This document shows, piece after piece, positions 24,191 to 32,331 of a stretch of DNA of 64,000 bases; positions within the stretch are counted from its first letter, which is position 1; the number at the start of each line of letters is the position of its first letter. The stretch is from assembly GCA_910589055.1 (NCBI GenBank), contig CAJURN010000015.1, positions 1-64,000 of the forward strand, read 5' to 3'. The DNA is from an uncultured Muribaculaceae bacterium (lineage in GTDB: Bacteria > Bacteroidota > Bacteroidia > Bacteroidales > Muribaculaceae). A program made the position numbers and the translations under genes. Under the pieces are notes generated by a model that made no database searches, was not told where the DNA came from, and worked only from the letters and a program-made list of their open reading frames with translations.

Positions 24191-24330
24191 ATTGAAGGTA
24201 TTGACAACCATTCCACACGTTATTACGATATAGCTGCCAACGCACGTCCCGCAGGTTATCGGCGAAGCCGCTTTCGCAGAAAGACCCCGGTATCATAGCA
24301 ATTAAGACAGTTCTGCAACACCCTCAATAA
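24189..24330. mobile_element. 142-bp MITE-like element with terminal inverted repeats
   Basis: The left end TTATTGAAGGTATTG (24189-24203) and the right end, read in reverse (TTATTGAGGGTGTTGCA from 24330), match at all but two positions of the first 15. Inside are CTTTC-GCA-GAAAG (24271-24283), sharing the TTCGCAGAA core with the palindromes at 4914 and 4976, and ACGATATAGCTGCCAACG, which resembles AAGATATAGCCGCAAACG at 4894-4911. No transposase is encoded. It sits between the TPR terminator and the terminator of the Sel1-like gene. Confidence 0.65.
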
Positions 24331-24331
24331 A

Positions 24332-24375
24332 ACACCCCGCACTCCGGGGCTTTGAGCCGAAGGGGTGCGGGGTGT
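24332..24375 (-). terminator. Terminator of the Sel1-like gene
   Basis: On the minus strand ACACCCCGCAC pairs with GTGCGGGGTGT around a loop that itself has pairing potential, followed by TTTATT. It lies 29 bases after the stop at 24404. Confidence 0.8.
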
Positions 24376-24403
24376 GTTGGATTCGGATAAAGTAGTTCTT
24401 ACA

Positions 24404-25945
24404 TCACAGCGTTGTGCCGAAGTCGTCTCTCAGGACCTTGTCAATCTTATCGCGATTTGCTTCGGTAGTATCAGCGGCAGCCATGCGAAGGATGCTCACC
24501 TTCTCGCTTGCTCTGAGTTTATCATCCTGAGAAACCCACTGGATAAGATAGTCGGGGTTTTCGTCCATCACAGAGCCGACAAATTCAATTATGCCGTTGT
24601 CGCCATAGTTCTTGTATATATTTTGGTAAAGATAAGAACAGTTGGCTGCCGAATTGAGCGGTATGGCAATGTGCATGCATTTCCTCCAATAAGCAGTTTT
24701 GTCGGGATCGCTGTTGCTCTCGCGAAGATTCTTATATATATCTGTAATCGCCCACCAGTAGCCTCTTTGTGCAACAGCCTCCATGCAATTCATTTCTTTT
24801 GCCAAATCATAAGCACTCTTGCCGGTGCCTTTGGCAAAATACTCCAGAGCTGCCACATTACCATTACGCGCAAAGCGTCGGCGTACGGAGTTCAAGGCTG
24901 AATATTTACTTGCGTCAGCTGCTTGGAGATCTGGTTTATTTGCCAGAAGATTCAGATTCGAGGTAATGTTTTTTTCAAAGGGCTTAATGAGACTGAAATC
25001 TGGCGAACCATAAAACCTATCGCTGCTTGCCATGATATTCAGAAGCGGATCGTCAGCTATAAATCCTTTATAACCATAAATGCCCGGTGCCTTGATGGTC
25101 ATTCCATACAGAGCCACACCTGCATTTTCAAAACCCTTGTCGTAGGCTTGCTTCATACAGTTATACATTAAATCTTTTTTATCGGCAAAGAACGCGGCAA
25201 TACCTTTCAGATAGAGAAACTCCGGTGTCCGGCCACTGAACTCAACCTCTTTCAAGGTCTCGAGTATCTTTATTTCGTTGCCCTTAAGAGCGGGTAGCTT
25301 CAGTCCGGTGCAATAGATTACAGTCTCGATAAGGTCGTCGCCGGTAAGAGTTCCAACCAGGTCATGACGGCCTAACTGCGCATAAGCTCTTTTACGGGCT
25401 TGGTCGCCGTAGTAGTCATCCGAACCTTTTTCCTTTATATTGGCTCCTATCTTTTCGGCAGTCTTGAGAGCGTCAAACAATTTTTGATTTATCATCTGGC
25501 AAAAAGCCAATTTGCCGTAGCAATCGGTAGCGCCACCTTTTATGGCTGTTTCATAATAAGTCCCGGCTTTACCATACGCCTTCTGGTCGAAATACTTGTT
25601 GCCATAAAAATTTGCCCACTCGGGGTCGCCGGCCTCAGCAGCCTTGAGCTGCCATTTCTCCTGCTTTTCAGGATTTTTCTCCAGTCCGTCCCACGTGCTG
25701 TATAGCTCGGCAATCTTCGAATATCCTTTGATATTGTTCTTTTTGATTGCGTTCTTATACCATTTCTCGGCCTTCTTGGCATCCTGTTTTGTTCCATTGC
25801 CCTTGAAGTAGGCATCTCCAAGCTGTATCATAGCTTCGGTGTCGCCTCCATTGGCCTTCTTCTCAAGCTCCGTGCTATAAGTCTGTGCAAAAAGGCTGCC
25901 TGAGGCCAAAATACCGGCCATCAGTAAACATACTATTTTTTTCAT
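24404..25945 (-). CDS. Secreted Sel1-like repeat protein
   Basis: A 513-residue protein with signal peptide MKKIVCLLMAGILASGSLFA. Residues ~25-150 contain Sel1/TPR-type repeats (GDTEAMIQLGDAYFKGNG..KKAEKWYKNA; YSKIAELYSTW; AEAGDPEWANFYGNKYF). The remainder is helical but less regular (EFLYLKGIAAFFADKKD, AVAQRGYWWAITDIYKNL). Sel1 repeats mediate protein-protein contacts; no enzymatic motif is visible. It is divergent from the unknown secreted protein at 26084 and shares a 138-base promoter region with it. Both are more AT-rich than their surroundings, suggesting a common, possibly acquired, origin. Confidence 0.8.
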   Translation of the reverse strand: MKKIVCLLMAGILASGSLFAQTYSTELEKKANGGDTEAMIQLGDAYFKGNGTKQDAKKAEKWYKNAIKKNNIKGYSKIAELYSTWDGLEKNPEKQEKWQLKAAEAGDPEWANFYGNKYFDQKAYGKAGTYYETAIKGGATDCYGKLAFCQMINQKLFDALKTAEKIGANIKEKGSDDYYGDQARKRAYAQLGRHDLVGTLTGDDLIETVIYCTGLKLPALKGNEIKILETLKEVEFSGRTPEFLYLKGIAAFFADKKDLMYNCMKQAYDKGFENAGVALYGMTIKAPGIYGYKGFIADDPLLNIMASSDRFYGSPDFSLIKPFEKNITSNLNLLANKPDLQAADASKYSALNSVRRRFARNGNVAALEYFAKGTGKSAYDLAKEMNCMEAVAQRGYWWAITDIYKNLRESNSDPDKTAYWRKCMHIAIPLNSAANCSYLYQNIYKNYGDNGIIEFVGSVMDENPDYLIQWVSQDDKLRASEKVSILRMAAADTTEANRDKIDKVLRDDFGTTL

Positions 25946-25974
25946 GAAATAATTATATTGTGGTTTATTTGCAA

Positions 25975-25982
25975 CAAAGTTA
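25975..25982 (-). promoter_or_regulatory. -7 element of the Sel1-like gene
   Basis: Minus strand TAACTTTG, 29 bases before the ATG at 25945; the -33 region reads GTTTC rather than TTTG. Confidence 0.6.
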
Positions 25983-26019
25983 ATTCAAAATAAAACTATG
26001 AAACTTATTTTTATGTTAT

Positions 26020-26038
26020 TTTTTTTTTTTTAACTTCG
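26020..26038 (+). promoter_or_regulatory. T12 tract joined to a -7 element
   Basis: Twelve T residues (26020-26031) run directly into TAACTTCG (26031-26038), a one-mismatch -7 box. The tract occupies the -33/-7 spacer, so slippage would change spacer length. Confidence 0.5.
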
Positions 26039-26083
26039 CGCCGTGATAATTCTCCCAAAAAATCAAATTTTATATTTTACAAC

Positions 26084-27784
26084 ATGTTAAAGAAACCTCG
26101 AAAAAGCATTGCGGGAATATTCATTTTATTATCATTCCTGCTGTTTGATTATTTCGCTGCTTCCGCACAGTCATTTGCCAAGCTCCCATCAAGCGACTAT
26201 GACCCTGATTCCTATGTTGACACATTACTCCCGGTCGACAAGTCTTTAGGCTCGTTGCCTGTTGACAACAGCAACTGGGATGTGAGATATTACAAACTGA
26301 TTGAATCGCCCACACCTACAACCGACGGTAACAACCGTCCTGTCACTCGAATCGAGAAAGATAAAAAAACAGGGAAAACATTTAAATATCGGGCATACGA
26401 CTCGCCTTATATCTACTACGCTATCCTCGATATGCCTTCCGGAGCACGTTTCTACGGTCTCGTAACCACCGGCTACAATGATATGGAAACGGTTATGGAC
26501 AAGCCGAAATCCGACTGGCATCCCTACACTCAAGTTCAGCCCGTATCAGGAACGATTGTAGATGCCGACGGCAATCAATCTAGCTTCTTCCTCTACTCCG
26601 ATGCCGACTGGAAGAAACTCAAGATCGCAAAACCACTCGGAACATACAATATCGACGGTTTCCGTGGCTACGAACGCGTCACATTAACATTCAACCAAGG
26701 CGGCACGGGTTCCATGACGCTCCTGCCATATGTCCACACACAGAGTTTTATAACATATTCAGGAGGCGATCTCAAGCAGAAAATGGCAAATGGACGTACA
26801 AAAAAGCGCGTGAATGTGATTATGGGTGGTCCGCACTCGTGGCAGATTACATCAAAACGCAATTTCAAATGGACTATCAACGATGAGGGCGACCTCGTAA
26901 TCACGCCGACCGGAGCCGCCACAATTTTCCCGAAAGACTGGGTTCCGGTGGTTCAGGACAACACTTTATTTTTGTCTAAAGCCGACAGCCTCCACAATCG
27001 CCGTCAAGTGGAATACGACCATAAATACGTCCATGACGAAATTATCGAATACAACAAAAACATAAAAATCACTACCAAGGAGAGAGCCGAGGAGTTCGCG
27101 CCCATCGTAATTTGGAATCCGCAAATCACTAAAAAGGAAATTGTCGGTGTCGAAGAAGTCAACCTCGGTACTCTCGTGACACGCAAAGACCTCGCTGAAG
27201 GAAAATACAATGGCTCCAGAATTTACCTCGGACCGAAACTCGACGATGAAATGAAAGTGGCGTACGTCAAGAGGGTATACAACAAAGTACCGACTCTCAA
27301 GGAAAACTTCAAGAAAAAAAGAGTATTCGGCGCTGATTTGCAGTATAATAAATGGCAGGATAGAACAAAAATCTTAGTTATTAAAAACAAAGATGTTTTC
27401 GGAAGCAATCCCGACTACACCGTCTTGAGTCCATCCGTTAAAGGAAAACGCGCAAGTATAGTGTTCTATAACAATGGAAAACGCTGCTATGCAGATATGT
27501 ATTTCGATGGCGACGGACAGATAGACTTGAATAAACTCAAACAGTCAATCACATTCGACAACGAAATCGAGGAAAACAACGCGAAAATTGCCGATCTCAA
27601 CTCCAAAATCATGGAGTACAAGAAGGACAAGCGTCGTGGCAAAATCGTCAAGGACTACGAAAAGCGCTTCAAGAAAGTCGTTATTCCGTCGTCCTTCTCC
27701 AACTCATCCGAGTTCTTCAACATTCTCGACCAACAGAAAAAATTAATAAAAGACCAGGAAGAAACCCTCAGCGCTCTCCAATAA
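26084..27784 (+). CDS. Secreted protein of unknown function with C-terminal coiled coil
   Basis: A 566-residue protein with a signal peptide (hydrophobic GIFILLSFLLFDYFAASA, cleavage near ASAQ). I do not recognise the family. The middle is beta-rich with repeated aromatic/Gly segments (YIYYAILDMPSGARFYGLV; GYERVTLTFNQGGTGSMTLL). The C-terminus (about 500-566: NEIEENNAKIADLNSKIMEY ... ILDQQKKLIKDQEETLSAL) is a predicted coiled coil, which suggests oligomerisation or tethering. No lipobox and no obvious active site. It is divergent from the Sel1-like gene, with lower GC and Lys-rich composition relative to the gyrA or tpiA neighbourhoods. A clear terminator follows. Expression may be tuned by the T12 tract in its promoter. 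Confidence 0.75.
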   Translation: MLKKPRKSIAGIFILLSFLLFDYFAASAQSFAKLPSSDYDPDSYVDTLLPVDKSLGSLPVDNSNWDVRYYKLIESPTPTTDGNNRPVTRIEKDKKTGKTFKYRAYDSPYIYYAILDMPSGARFYGLVTTGYNDMETVMDKPKSDWHPYTQVQPVSGTIVDADGNQSSFFLYSDADWKKLKIAKPLGTYNIDGFRGYERVTLTFNQGGTGSMTLLPYVHTQSFITYSGGDLKQKMANGRTKKRVNVIMGGPHSWQITSKRNFKWTINDEGDLVITPTGAATIFPKDWVPVVQDNTLFLSKADSLHNRRQVEYDHKYVHDEIIEYNKNIKITTKERAEEFAPIVIWNPQITKKEIVGVEEVNLGTLVTRKDLAEGKYNGSRIYLGPKLDDEMKVAYVKRVYNKVPTLKENFKKKRVFGADLQYNKWQDRTKILVIKNKDVFGSNPDYTVLSPSVKGKRASIVFYNNGKRCYADMYFDGDGQIDLNKLKQSITFDNEIEENNAKIADLNSKIMEYKKDKRRGKIVKDYEKRFKKVVIPSSFSNSSEFFNILDQQKKLIKDQEETLSALQ

Positions 27785-27809
27785 TCCTCTTGTCCGCATA
27801 ACTAAAATT

Positions 27810-27840
27810 GGGCCGACACCTCTCAGGTGCCGGCCCGATT
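27810..27840 (+). terminator. Terminator after the unknown secreted protein
   Basis: GGGCCGACACCT pairs with AGGTGCCGGCCC (one mismatch) around a 3-base loop, followed by GATTTATA. Confidence 0.75.
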
Positions 27841-27861
27841 TATAACGAATTTTCAAATTGC

Positions 27862-27894
27862 TTGTGGGAAAACGGGGGATAATGTGTAAATTTG
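27862..27894 (+). promoter_or_regulatory. Promoter of the DUF1599-BT_3928 operon
   Basis: TTG (27862-27864), 22-base spacer, TAAATTTG (27887-27894). It places transcription start near 27901 and so fixes the first gene's start at the ATG at 27919. Confidence 0.7.
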
Positions 27895-27918
27895 CAGAAA
27901 AGAAATATTCGACCGTAC

Positions 27919-28464
27919 ATGGATAAAGATACTAACAGACAGTTTGCAGCGGCGATGGCTGCATGCCGCAAGGTTTTTATAGCCAAACTTGAAGATTACG
28001 GCGCTTCGTGGCGCATTATGCGTCCCGAGGCTCTGACCGACCAGATATTTATCAAAGCCAAGAGAATCCGCAGCCTCCAGACCAAAGGCGAATCCAAAGT
28101 AGGGGAGGGCATACTGCCGGAATTTATCGCCATAGTAAACTACGGTATCATCGGAGTGATACAGCTTGCCTTGGGCTGCTCCGACACGAAGGATATTTCC
28201 AAAGAGAAGGCTCTCGTACTGTATGATGACATAGCCAAAAAGGCTACCGAACTCATGATTGCCAAGAATCATGATTATGACGAGGCGTGGCGCTCGATGC
28301 GCGTCCTGTCGTATGTCGACCTTATTCTCATGAAGGTGGAACGTACCAAGGAAATCGAGGACCATTGCGGCAAGACTTCCGTTTCGGAAGGTATTGATGC
28401 CAACTATCTTGACATGGTGAATTATGCCGTCTTCGGAATCATCAAGCTCACGGAAGAGAAGTAG
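27919..28464 (+). CDS. DUF1599 (duplicated) protein
   Basis: A 181-residue cytosolic protein made of two copies of the DUF1599 unit: residues ~10-70 (CRKVFIAKLEDYGASWRIMR ... DQIFIKAKRIRSLQ) and ~105-175 (AKNHDYDEAWRSMRVLSYVD LILMKVERTKEIE in outline). The repeated pattern K-x-x-D-Y-x-x-x-W-R-x-M-R is plain to see. The family is annotated only as unknown; a relation to nucleotide-binding all-helical folds has been suggested, which I cannot judge here. It is the first gene of a cluster (DUF1599, BT_3928, tpiA, SPOR, folE) conserved in Bacteroidales. Its last 41 bases overlap the start of the next gene. A frame opening 27 bases upstream is discounted because it would begin upstream of the promoter's start point. 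Confidence 0.88.
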   Translation: MDKDTNRQFAAAMAACRKVFIAKLEDYGASWRIMRPEALTDQIFIKAKRIRSLQTKGESKVGEGILPEFIAIVNYGIIGVIQLALGCSDTKDISKEKALVLYDDIAKKATELMIAKNHDYDEAWRSMRVLSYVDLILMKVERTKEIEDHCGKTSVSEGIDANYLDMVNYAVFGIIKLTEEK

Positions 28465-29749
28465 AAGCGAACTTGTTGCGCTCCTGCTCGTGTGGTTCTG
28501 CCGTGTCTTTGTCGGCGGAGCGTTTGTTGTGGCCGGATGGGCCAAGGCCATTGACCCGTGGGGATTCCTGTACAAGATTACCGAGTACCTGACCGTATGG
28601 GGTTGGGAGATGCCCCGGGAATTTACTCTTACCGGAGCCGTGGCGCTCGCGTGCGTTGAGTTCTGTACCGGAGTGCTCGTGCTCACCGGCTCCTTGAAGC
28701 GCGTGGGCGTGTGGTGTGCGGCGGCAATGATGCTCGTGATGCTTCCGCTCACAGCCTATATCGCTGTTGCCAATCCCGTTGCCGACTGCGGATGCTTCGG
28801 CGATTTCCTGATTCTGTCGAATCCCGCGACTTTCGTCAAGAATATATTCCTTTCGGCGGCAGTAGTGTATCTGCTTTTGAAAAATACATCTGTCGCGGGA
28901 TTGTTCGCAGCTCCGGTGCAGTGGCTTCTCATCGCGGTGTCGTGCGGCTATCCCCTGTTTCTCGCTTTCACAGGATATCAGGTGCAGCCATTGGTCGATT
29001 TCAGGCCATATAAGGTGGGTACGCCGTTTCCCGGAGCGGAAACTTCCGACACATCGGACGAGTCAGACGTGTCCGATGACGACGACGAGGCGCTCCCCGT
29101 GTTCCTTTATGAAAAGGACGGCGTGCGGAAAGAGTTTTCCCTGGATGCGTTGCCTGACAGCACATGGAATTATGTTGGCGAGCTTTCCGGCAGTGCGTCG
29201 GATAATACCGGAGACGGTTTCGGCGTCTATGATGAGGATGGCAATGATGTGTCCTCAATGATAATCTCGGAGGATGTTCCGGCCCTGGTGCTTGTTGTTT
29301 CCGACCCGGAATATCAATTCCTGTCGCGCTCGCATTACATCCACGAACTTTACCGGTACAGCACGGCAAAAGGCGTTGACATGATTGCACTGGTCGGTTC
29401 CACGGGCGAGACCTTCGACCGATGGGTGGCCCTGACGAGCCCCGAGTTTCCGGTGTACTCGGTTGAGGACACCTCGCTGAAACAACTTGTGCGCGGCGAT
29501 GCAGCCCTCGTGTACGTTGTGGAAGGCGTGATCGCATGGAAACAGACTCTTTCGTCAATGGATGCGTCGCTGCCGGATTCGACTCTCGACGTGTGCGAGT
29601 TCGATACGATGGAGGCCATTGACAACGGCCGTTTCCATCTGCTCGTGACGGGATTATACCTTCTTTCGGTAATCGTGATTTACCTTCTCGGAATGTCGCC
29701 GAAAATCTTAAATCTCTTTTTGCCTCGGAAATCCGTAAAAAATCCGTAA
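28424..29749 (+). CDS. BT_3928-type membrane protein: DoxX/MauE domain plus thioredoxin-like tail
   Basis: A 441-residue inner-membrane protein. The N-terminal third has about four membrane helices of the DoxX/MauE type (WFCRVFVGGAFVVAGWAKAI; FCTGVLVLTGSLKRVGVW; NPVADCGCFGDF, including the MauE-like CGCFGD motif), followed by a fifth helix. The periplasmic or C-terminal part (VPALVLVVSDPEYQFLSRSH, then VDMIALVGSTGETFDRWV) looks like a thioredoxin fold but without a CxxC pair, and a final helix (LLVTGLYLLSVIVIYLLG) anchors the end. The role may be in redox/maturation by analogy to MauE; this is inference. The only ATG consistent with the TM1 region lies 41 bases inside the preceding gene. Its TAA stop forms the first bases of the tpiA -7 element. 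Confidence 0.85.
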   Translation: MPSSESSSSRKRSRSELVALLLVWFCRVFVGGAFVVAGWAKAIDPWGFLYKITEYLTVWGWEMPREFTLTGAVALACVEFCTGVLVLTGSLKRVGVWCAAAMMLVMLPLTAYIAVANPVADCGCFGDFLILSNPATFVKNIFLSAAVVYLLLKNTSVAGLFAAPVQWLLIAVSCGYPLFLAFTGYQVQPLVDFRPYKVGTPFPGAETSDTSDESDVSDDDDEALPVFLYEKDGVRKEFSLDALPDSTWNYVGELSGSASDNTGDGFGVYDEDGNDVSSMIISEDVPALVLVVSDPEYQFLSRSHYIHELYRYSTAKGVDMIALVGSTGETFDRWVALTSPEFPVYSVEDTSLKQLVRGDAALVYVVEGVIAWKQTLSSMDASLPDSTLDVCEFDTMEAIDNGRFHLLVTGLYLLSVIVIYLLGMSPKILNLFLPRKSVKNP

Positions 29750-29754
29750 CTTTG
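29747..29754 (+). promoter_or_regulatory. -7 element of tpiA, built on a stop codon
   Basis: TAACTTTG; its first three bases are the stop codon of the upstream gene. TTTG at 29719-29722 is the nearest -33 candidate (24-base spacer). Confidence 0.6.
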
Positions 29755-29806
29755 CACACCCGTTTATAAAAACTACGGACTAAACCATATAAAAATATAT
29801 ACAACA

Positions 29807-30562
29807 ATGAGAAAGAACATCGTTGCCGGCAACTGGAAAATGAACACTACCCTCCAGGAAGGTGTTAAACTTGCCGAAGAAGTAAATGCAGCACTCAAAG
29901 AAACCAAGGCTAATTGCGACGTGGTTATCTGCGTGCCCTTCACTCACCTCGCATCTGTAAATGGTGTAATCGACCAGAACGTTCTCGGTCTTGGTGCTGA
30001 AAACTGCGCCGACCACGCCTCAGGTGCTTACACCGGCGAAGTTTCCGCTCCCATGGTAGCTTCCACAGGTGCCAAGTACGTTATCCTCGGCCACAGCGAA
30101 CGCCGTCAGTACTACGGTGAAACCGCCGAGACTCTCCGCGAAAAGGTAGCTCTCGCCCTCGCAAACGGTCTCACACCCATCTTCTGCATCGGCGAAGTGC
30201 TCGAAGAACGCGAAAACGGCACTTACAACGACGTTGTAAAAGCTCAGATTGTTGACGGTCTTTTCAACCTCAGCGCTGAAGACTTCGGCAAAATCATCCT
30301 CGCCTACGAACCCGTATGGGCTATCGGCACCGGCAAGACCGCTACCGCCGACCAGGCTGAAGACATGCACGCCCACATCCGTTCCGTAATCGCTGAGAAG
30401 TACGGTAAGGAAGTGGCCGACAACACTTCCATCCTCTATGGCGGAAGTTGCAAGCCCTCCAACGCTGCCGAACTCTTCGCAAAACCCGACGTAGACGGTG
30501 GTCTTATCGGTGGCGCCGCTCTCAAGTGCGCTGACTTCATGGGTATCGTGAAGGCCTTCTGA
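29807..30562 (+). CDS. tpiA: Triosephosphate isomerase
   Basis: A 251-residue glycolytic enzyme that interconverts glyceraldehyde-3-phosphate and dihydroxyacetone phosphate in the cytosol. The catalytic residues are visible: Lys in GNWKMNTT, His in VILGHSERRQYYGE, Glu in AYEPVWAIGTGKTAT. The phosphate-binding ends YGGSCKPSN and GGLIGGAAL are complete, and the length is standard. Codon use is highly biased (almost uniform NNC in many families), as expected of a strongly expressed gene. It has its own promoter inside the 3' end of the preceding gene and a strong terminator, so it can be expressed at a higher level than its operon neighbours. Confidence 0.98.
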   Translation: MRKNIVAGNWKMNTTLQEGVKLAEEVNAALKETKANCDVVICVPFTHLASVNGVIDQNVLGLGAENCADHASGAYTGEVSAPMVASTGAKYVILGHSERRQYYGETAETLREKVALALANGLTPIFCIGEVLEERENGTYNDVVKAQIVDGLFNLSAEDFGKIILAYEPVWAIGTGKTATADQAEDMHAHIRSVIAEKYGKEVADNTSILYGGSCKPSNAAELFAKPDVDGGLIGGAALKCADFMGIVKAF

Positions 30563-30584
30563 TAAATTCCCCTACGAAAATATC

Positions 30585-30649
30585 AGGACAGCGGACTCCC
30601 GGAGCGTGTTGATATAACGTCCTGCGGTTTCCGCTGTCCTCTATTTTTT
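30585..30649 (+). terminator. Terminator of tpiA
   Basis: AGGACAGCGGA (30585-30595) pairs with TCCGCTGTCCT (30630-30640), an 11-base perfect stem, followed by CTATTTTTT. Confidence 0.85.
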
Positions 30650-30676
30650 CTGTCTCTCCTTAACAAACATGAACTG

Positions 30677-31198
30677 ATGAAACTCAATACTACCCTCATA
30701 TTCCTGGCCGTAGCGTCAATTTTTTCCACGGCTTATGCGGCTGATACCGATTCGGTGTCGGGAGGTATAGTGGCAAGGATAAACGAGTCCGGACATGTGC
30801 GTGTGACCCAACCCTCCGAACTCGCCCGGCGCCTTATGCCCGCTGTCATTGCCGAAACGGCGGAAACCGCTTCAGGCACAGTATCGGAAGATGATGCCGC
30901 CTCTCAAACTGTCCGTACGCCAGTCTCGTCGCGTGCAGGCTATCGCGTGCAGGTGTTCGACGACAACAATCCCCGCACCGCCCGCAGCCAGGCCAATGCA
31001 AAGCGCCAGCAGCTTGCAGCCCGATTCCCGGAATTCCGCGCTTACGTCACTTTCAATTCGCCCTATTGGTGTGTGAAGGTGGGCGATTTCCGTTCACGAA
31101 GCGAGGCTGAGGCAGCCATGAGAGAGATTCGTCAGGCTTTTCCGGCACTGTCGGCATACATCAGGGTAGTAAGAGACCGCATCAACCTCTATGACTGA
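30677..31198 (+). CDS. SPOR-domain protein
   Basis: A 173-residue exported protein with signal peptide MKLNTTLIFLAVASIFSTAYA and a C-terminal SPOR domain (about 95-170: GYRVQVFDDNNPRTARSQAN, then YVTFNSPYWCVKVGDFRSRS, EAEAAMREIRQAFP). SPOR domains bind denuded septal peptidoglycan, so the protein probably localises to division sites. The linker between is Ala/Thr/Ser-rich. It lies between tpiA and folE, an arrangement usual in Bacteroidales although no functional link is known. The gap to folE is 23 bases. Confidence 0.88.
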   Translation: MKLNTTLIFLAVASIFSTAYAADTDSVSGGIVARINESGHVRVTQPSELARRLMPAVIAETAETASGTVSEDDAASQTVRTPVSSRAGYRVQVFDDNNPRTARSQANAKRQQLAARFPEFRAYVTFNSPYWCVKVGDFRSRSEAEAAMREIRQAFPALSAYIRVVRDRINLYD

Positions 31199-31221
31199 CC
31201 GCGGTAACATCATCTTTCAAT

Positions 31222-31794
31222 ATGGAAATGAACGATAACGAAAAGATTGAGGAAATTTCCCGGCACATGTCGGAAATCATACGTCTTCTTGGTGAAGACA
31301 CTTCGCGTCAGGGGCTTGTGAAAACCCCCGTGCGTGCTGCCAAGGCTCTCTGGTTTCTTACCCAGGGCTATCGCTCTGATGCGTCCTCGCTGATGCGTGA
31401 GGCGCTTTTCGACCATGAGGGTTCAAAGGTGATTATCGTCAAGGACATTGAATTCTATTCCTTGTGCGAGCATCATGTGCTGCCTTTCTTCGGAAAGGTT
31501 TCCATCGGCTATATTCCCGACGGAAAAATCGTGGGCCTGAGCAAGCTGGCCCGTATTGTAAATGTATTTGCCCGCCGCCTTCAAGTGCAGGAGCGTCTTA
31601 CAGCGCAGCTCTGTGAGGAAGTGGGCCGCACTCTCGGCGCGAAAGGTGTGATTGTACATTGCACGGCCGAGCACCTGTGCATGAAAATGCGCGGTGTCGA
31701 GAAGCAGGATTCCGCAACCACCACGGTTGAATATTCCGGAATGTTTGCCTCCGACCCCATACTCCGTCAGGAGTTCTTCAATGCCCTGCGTTGA
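31222..31794 (+). CDS. folE: GTP cyclohydrolase I
   Basis: A 190-residue enzyme that converts GTP to 7,8-dihydroneopterin triphosphate, the first step of folate (and possibly queuosine) synthesis. Zinc ligands are the Cys and His of FYSLCEHHVLPFFGKV and the Cys of AEHLCMKMRGVEKQ. The SIGYIPDGKIVGLSKLARIV segment and the C-terminal SATTTVEYSGMF complete the active site. A second ATG two codons in (31228) could be the start. folC, a later folate gene, lies 3 kb downstream on the other strand. Confidence 0.97.
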   Translation: MEMNDNEKIEEISRHMSEIIRLLGEDTSRQGLVKTPVRAAKALWFLTQGYRSDASSLMREALFDHEGSKVIIVKDIEFYSLCEHHVLPFFGKVSIGYIPDGKIVGLSKLARIVNVFARRLQVQERLTAQLCEEVGRTLGAKGVIVHCTAEHLCMKMRGVEKQDSATTTVEYSGMFASDPILRQEFFNALR

Positions 31795-31834
31795 GACCAT
31801 CCCTGACAAATATAATCCCATAGATATAAAAAGT

Positions 31835-31870
31835 AAGGACTATCCTCACGGACAGTCCTTATTTTTTCTT
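31835..31870 (+). terminator. Terminator of folE
   Basis: AAGGACT (31835-31841) pairs with AGTCCTT (31854-31860), followed by ATTTTTTCTT. Confidence 0.85.
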
Positions 31871-32331
31871 ACACATAGTACTTAATGTTAGATTTATATG
31901 TCTATTCCAGATTTGTTTAATATGAAAAAACATTTTTCAATGCTTGTCGTATCATTTCCGAATACAAAGGTAGCTTACAAATCGTAATCTTGCAAATTTG
32001 CTGATGTATAGCATTTAGAGGGATTGGCGATGAATATTAAGCACTTTGAAGTTTAAAAATACAATTCGTAAGTTTATTTTGCTTTAAATTTATATTTATA
32101 ATCAAACTATGACAAAAGCGGTTAGAAAGAAAGAAATCTAAAATGTTGTTAAATCGTAGTGCGGCGATTTCATTATGTTTTACAACATCATTTTACAGAT
32201 ATGTTTTGTAATAGAATCTGACAAAATGAAAGGTTTTTGATATGCGCGGTGCTGATTTAATGTTTTAAAGCACGGGGGGAATAATGTTAAATTCAAATAA
32301 AGTCTATTGATAAGTTTGCCGAAAATTGTTG
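31871..32331. other. AT-rich gene-free gap before the BrkB gene
   Basis: No coding frame is supported on either strand in about 460 bases of very AT-rich DNA. The only structure seen is a nested inverted repeat at 32143-32188: ATGTTGT/ACAACAT outside, AAATCG/CGATTT inside. The region may hold a long 5' untranslated region or a small RNA, but nothing recognisable is present. Confidence 0.5.
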
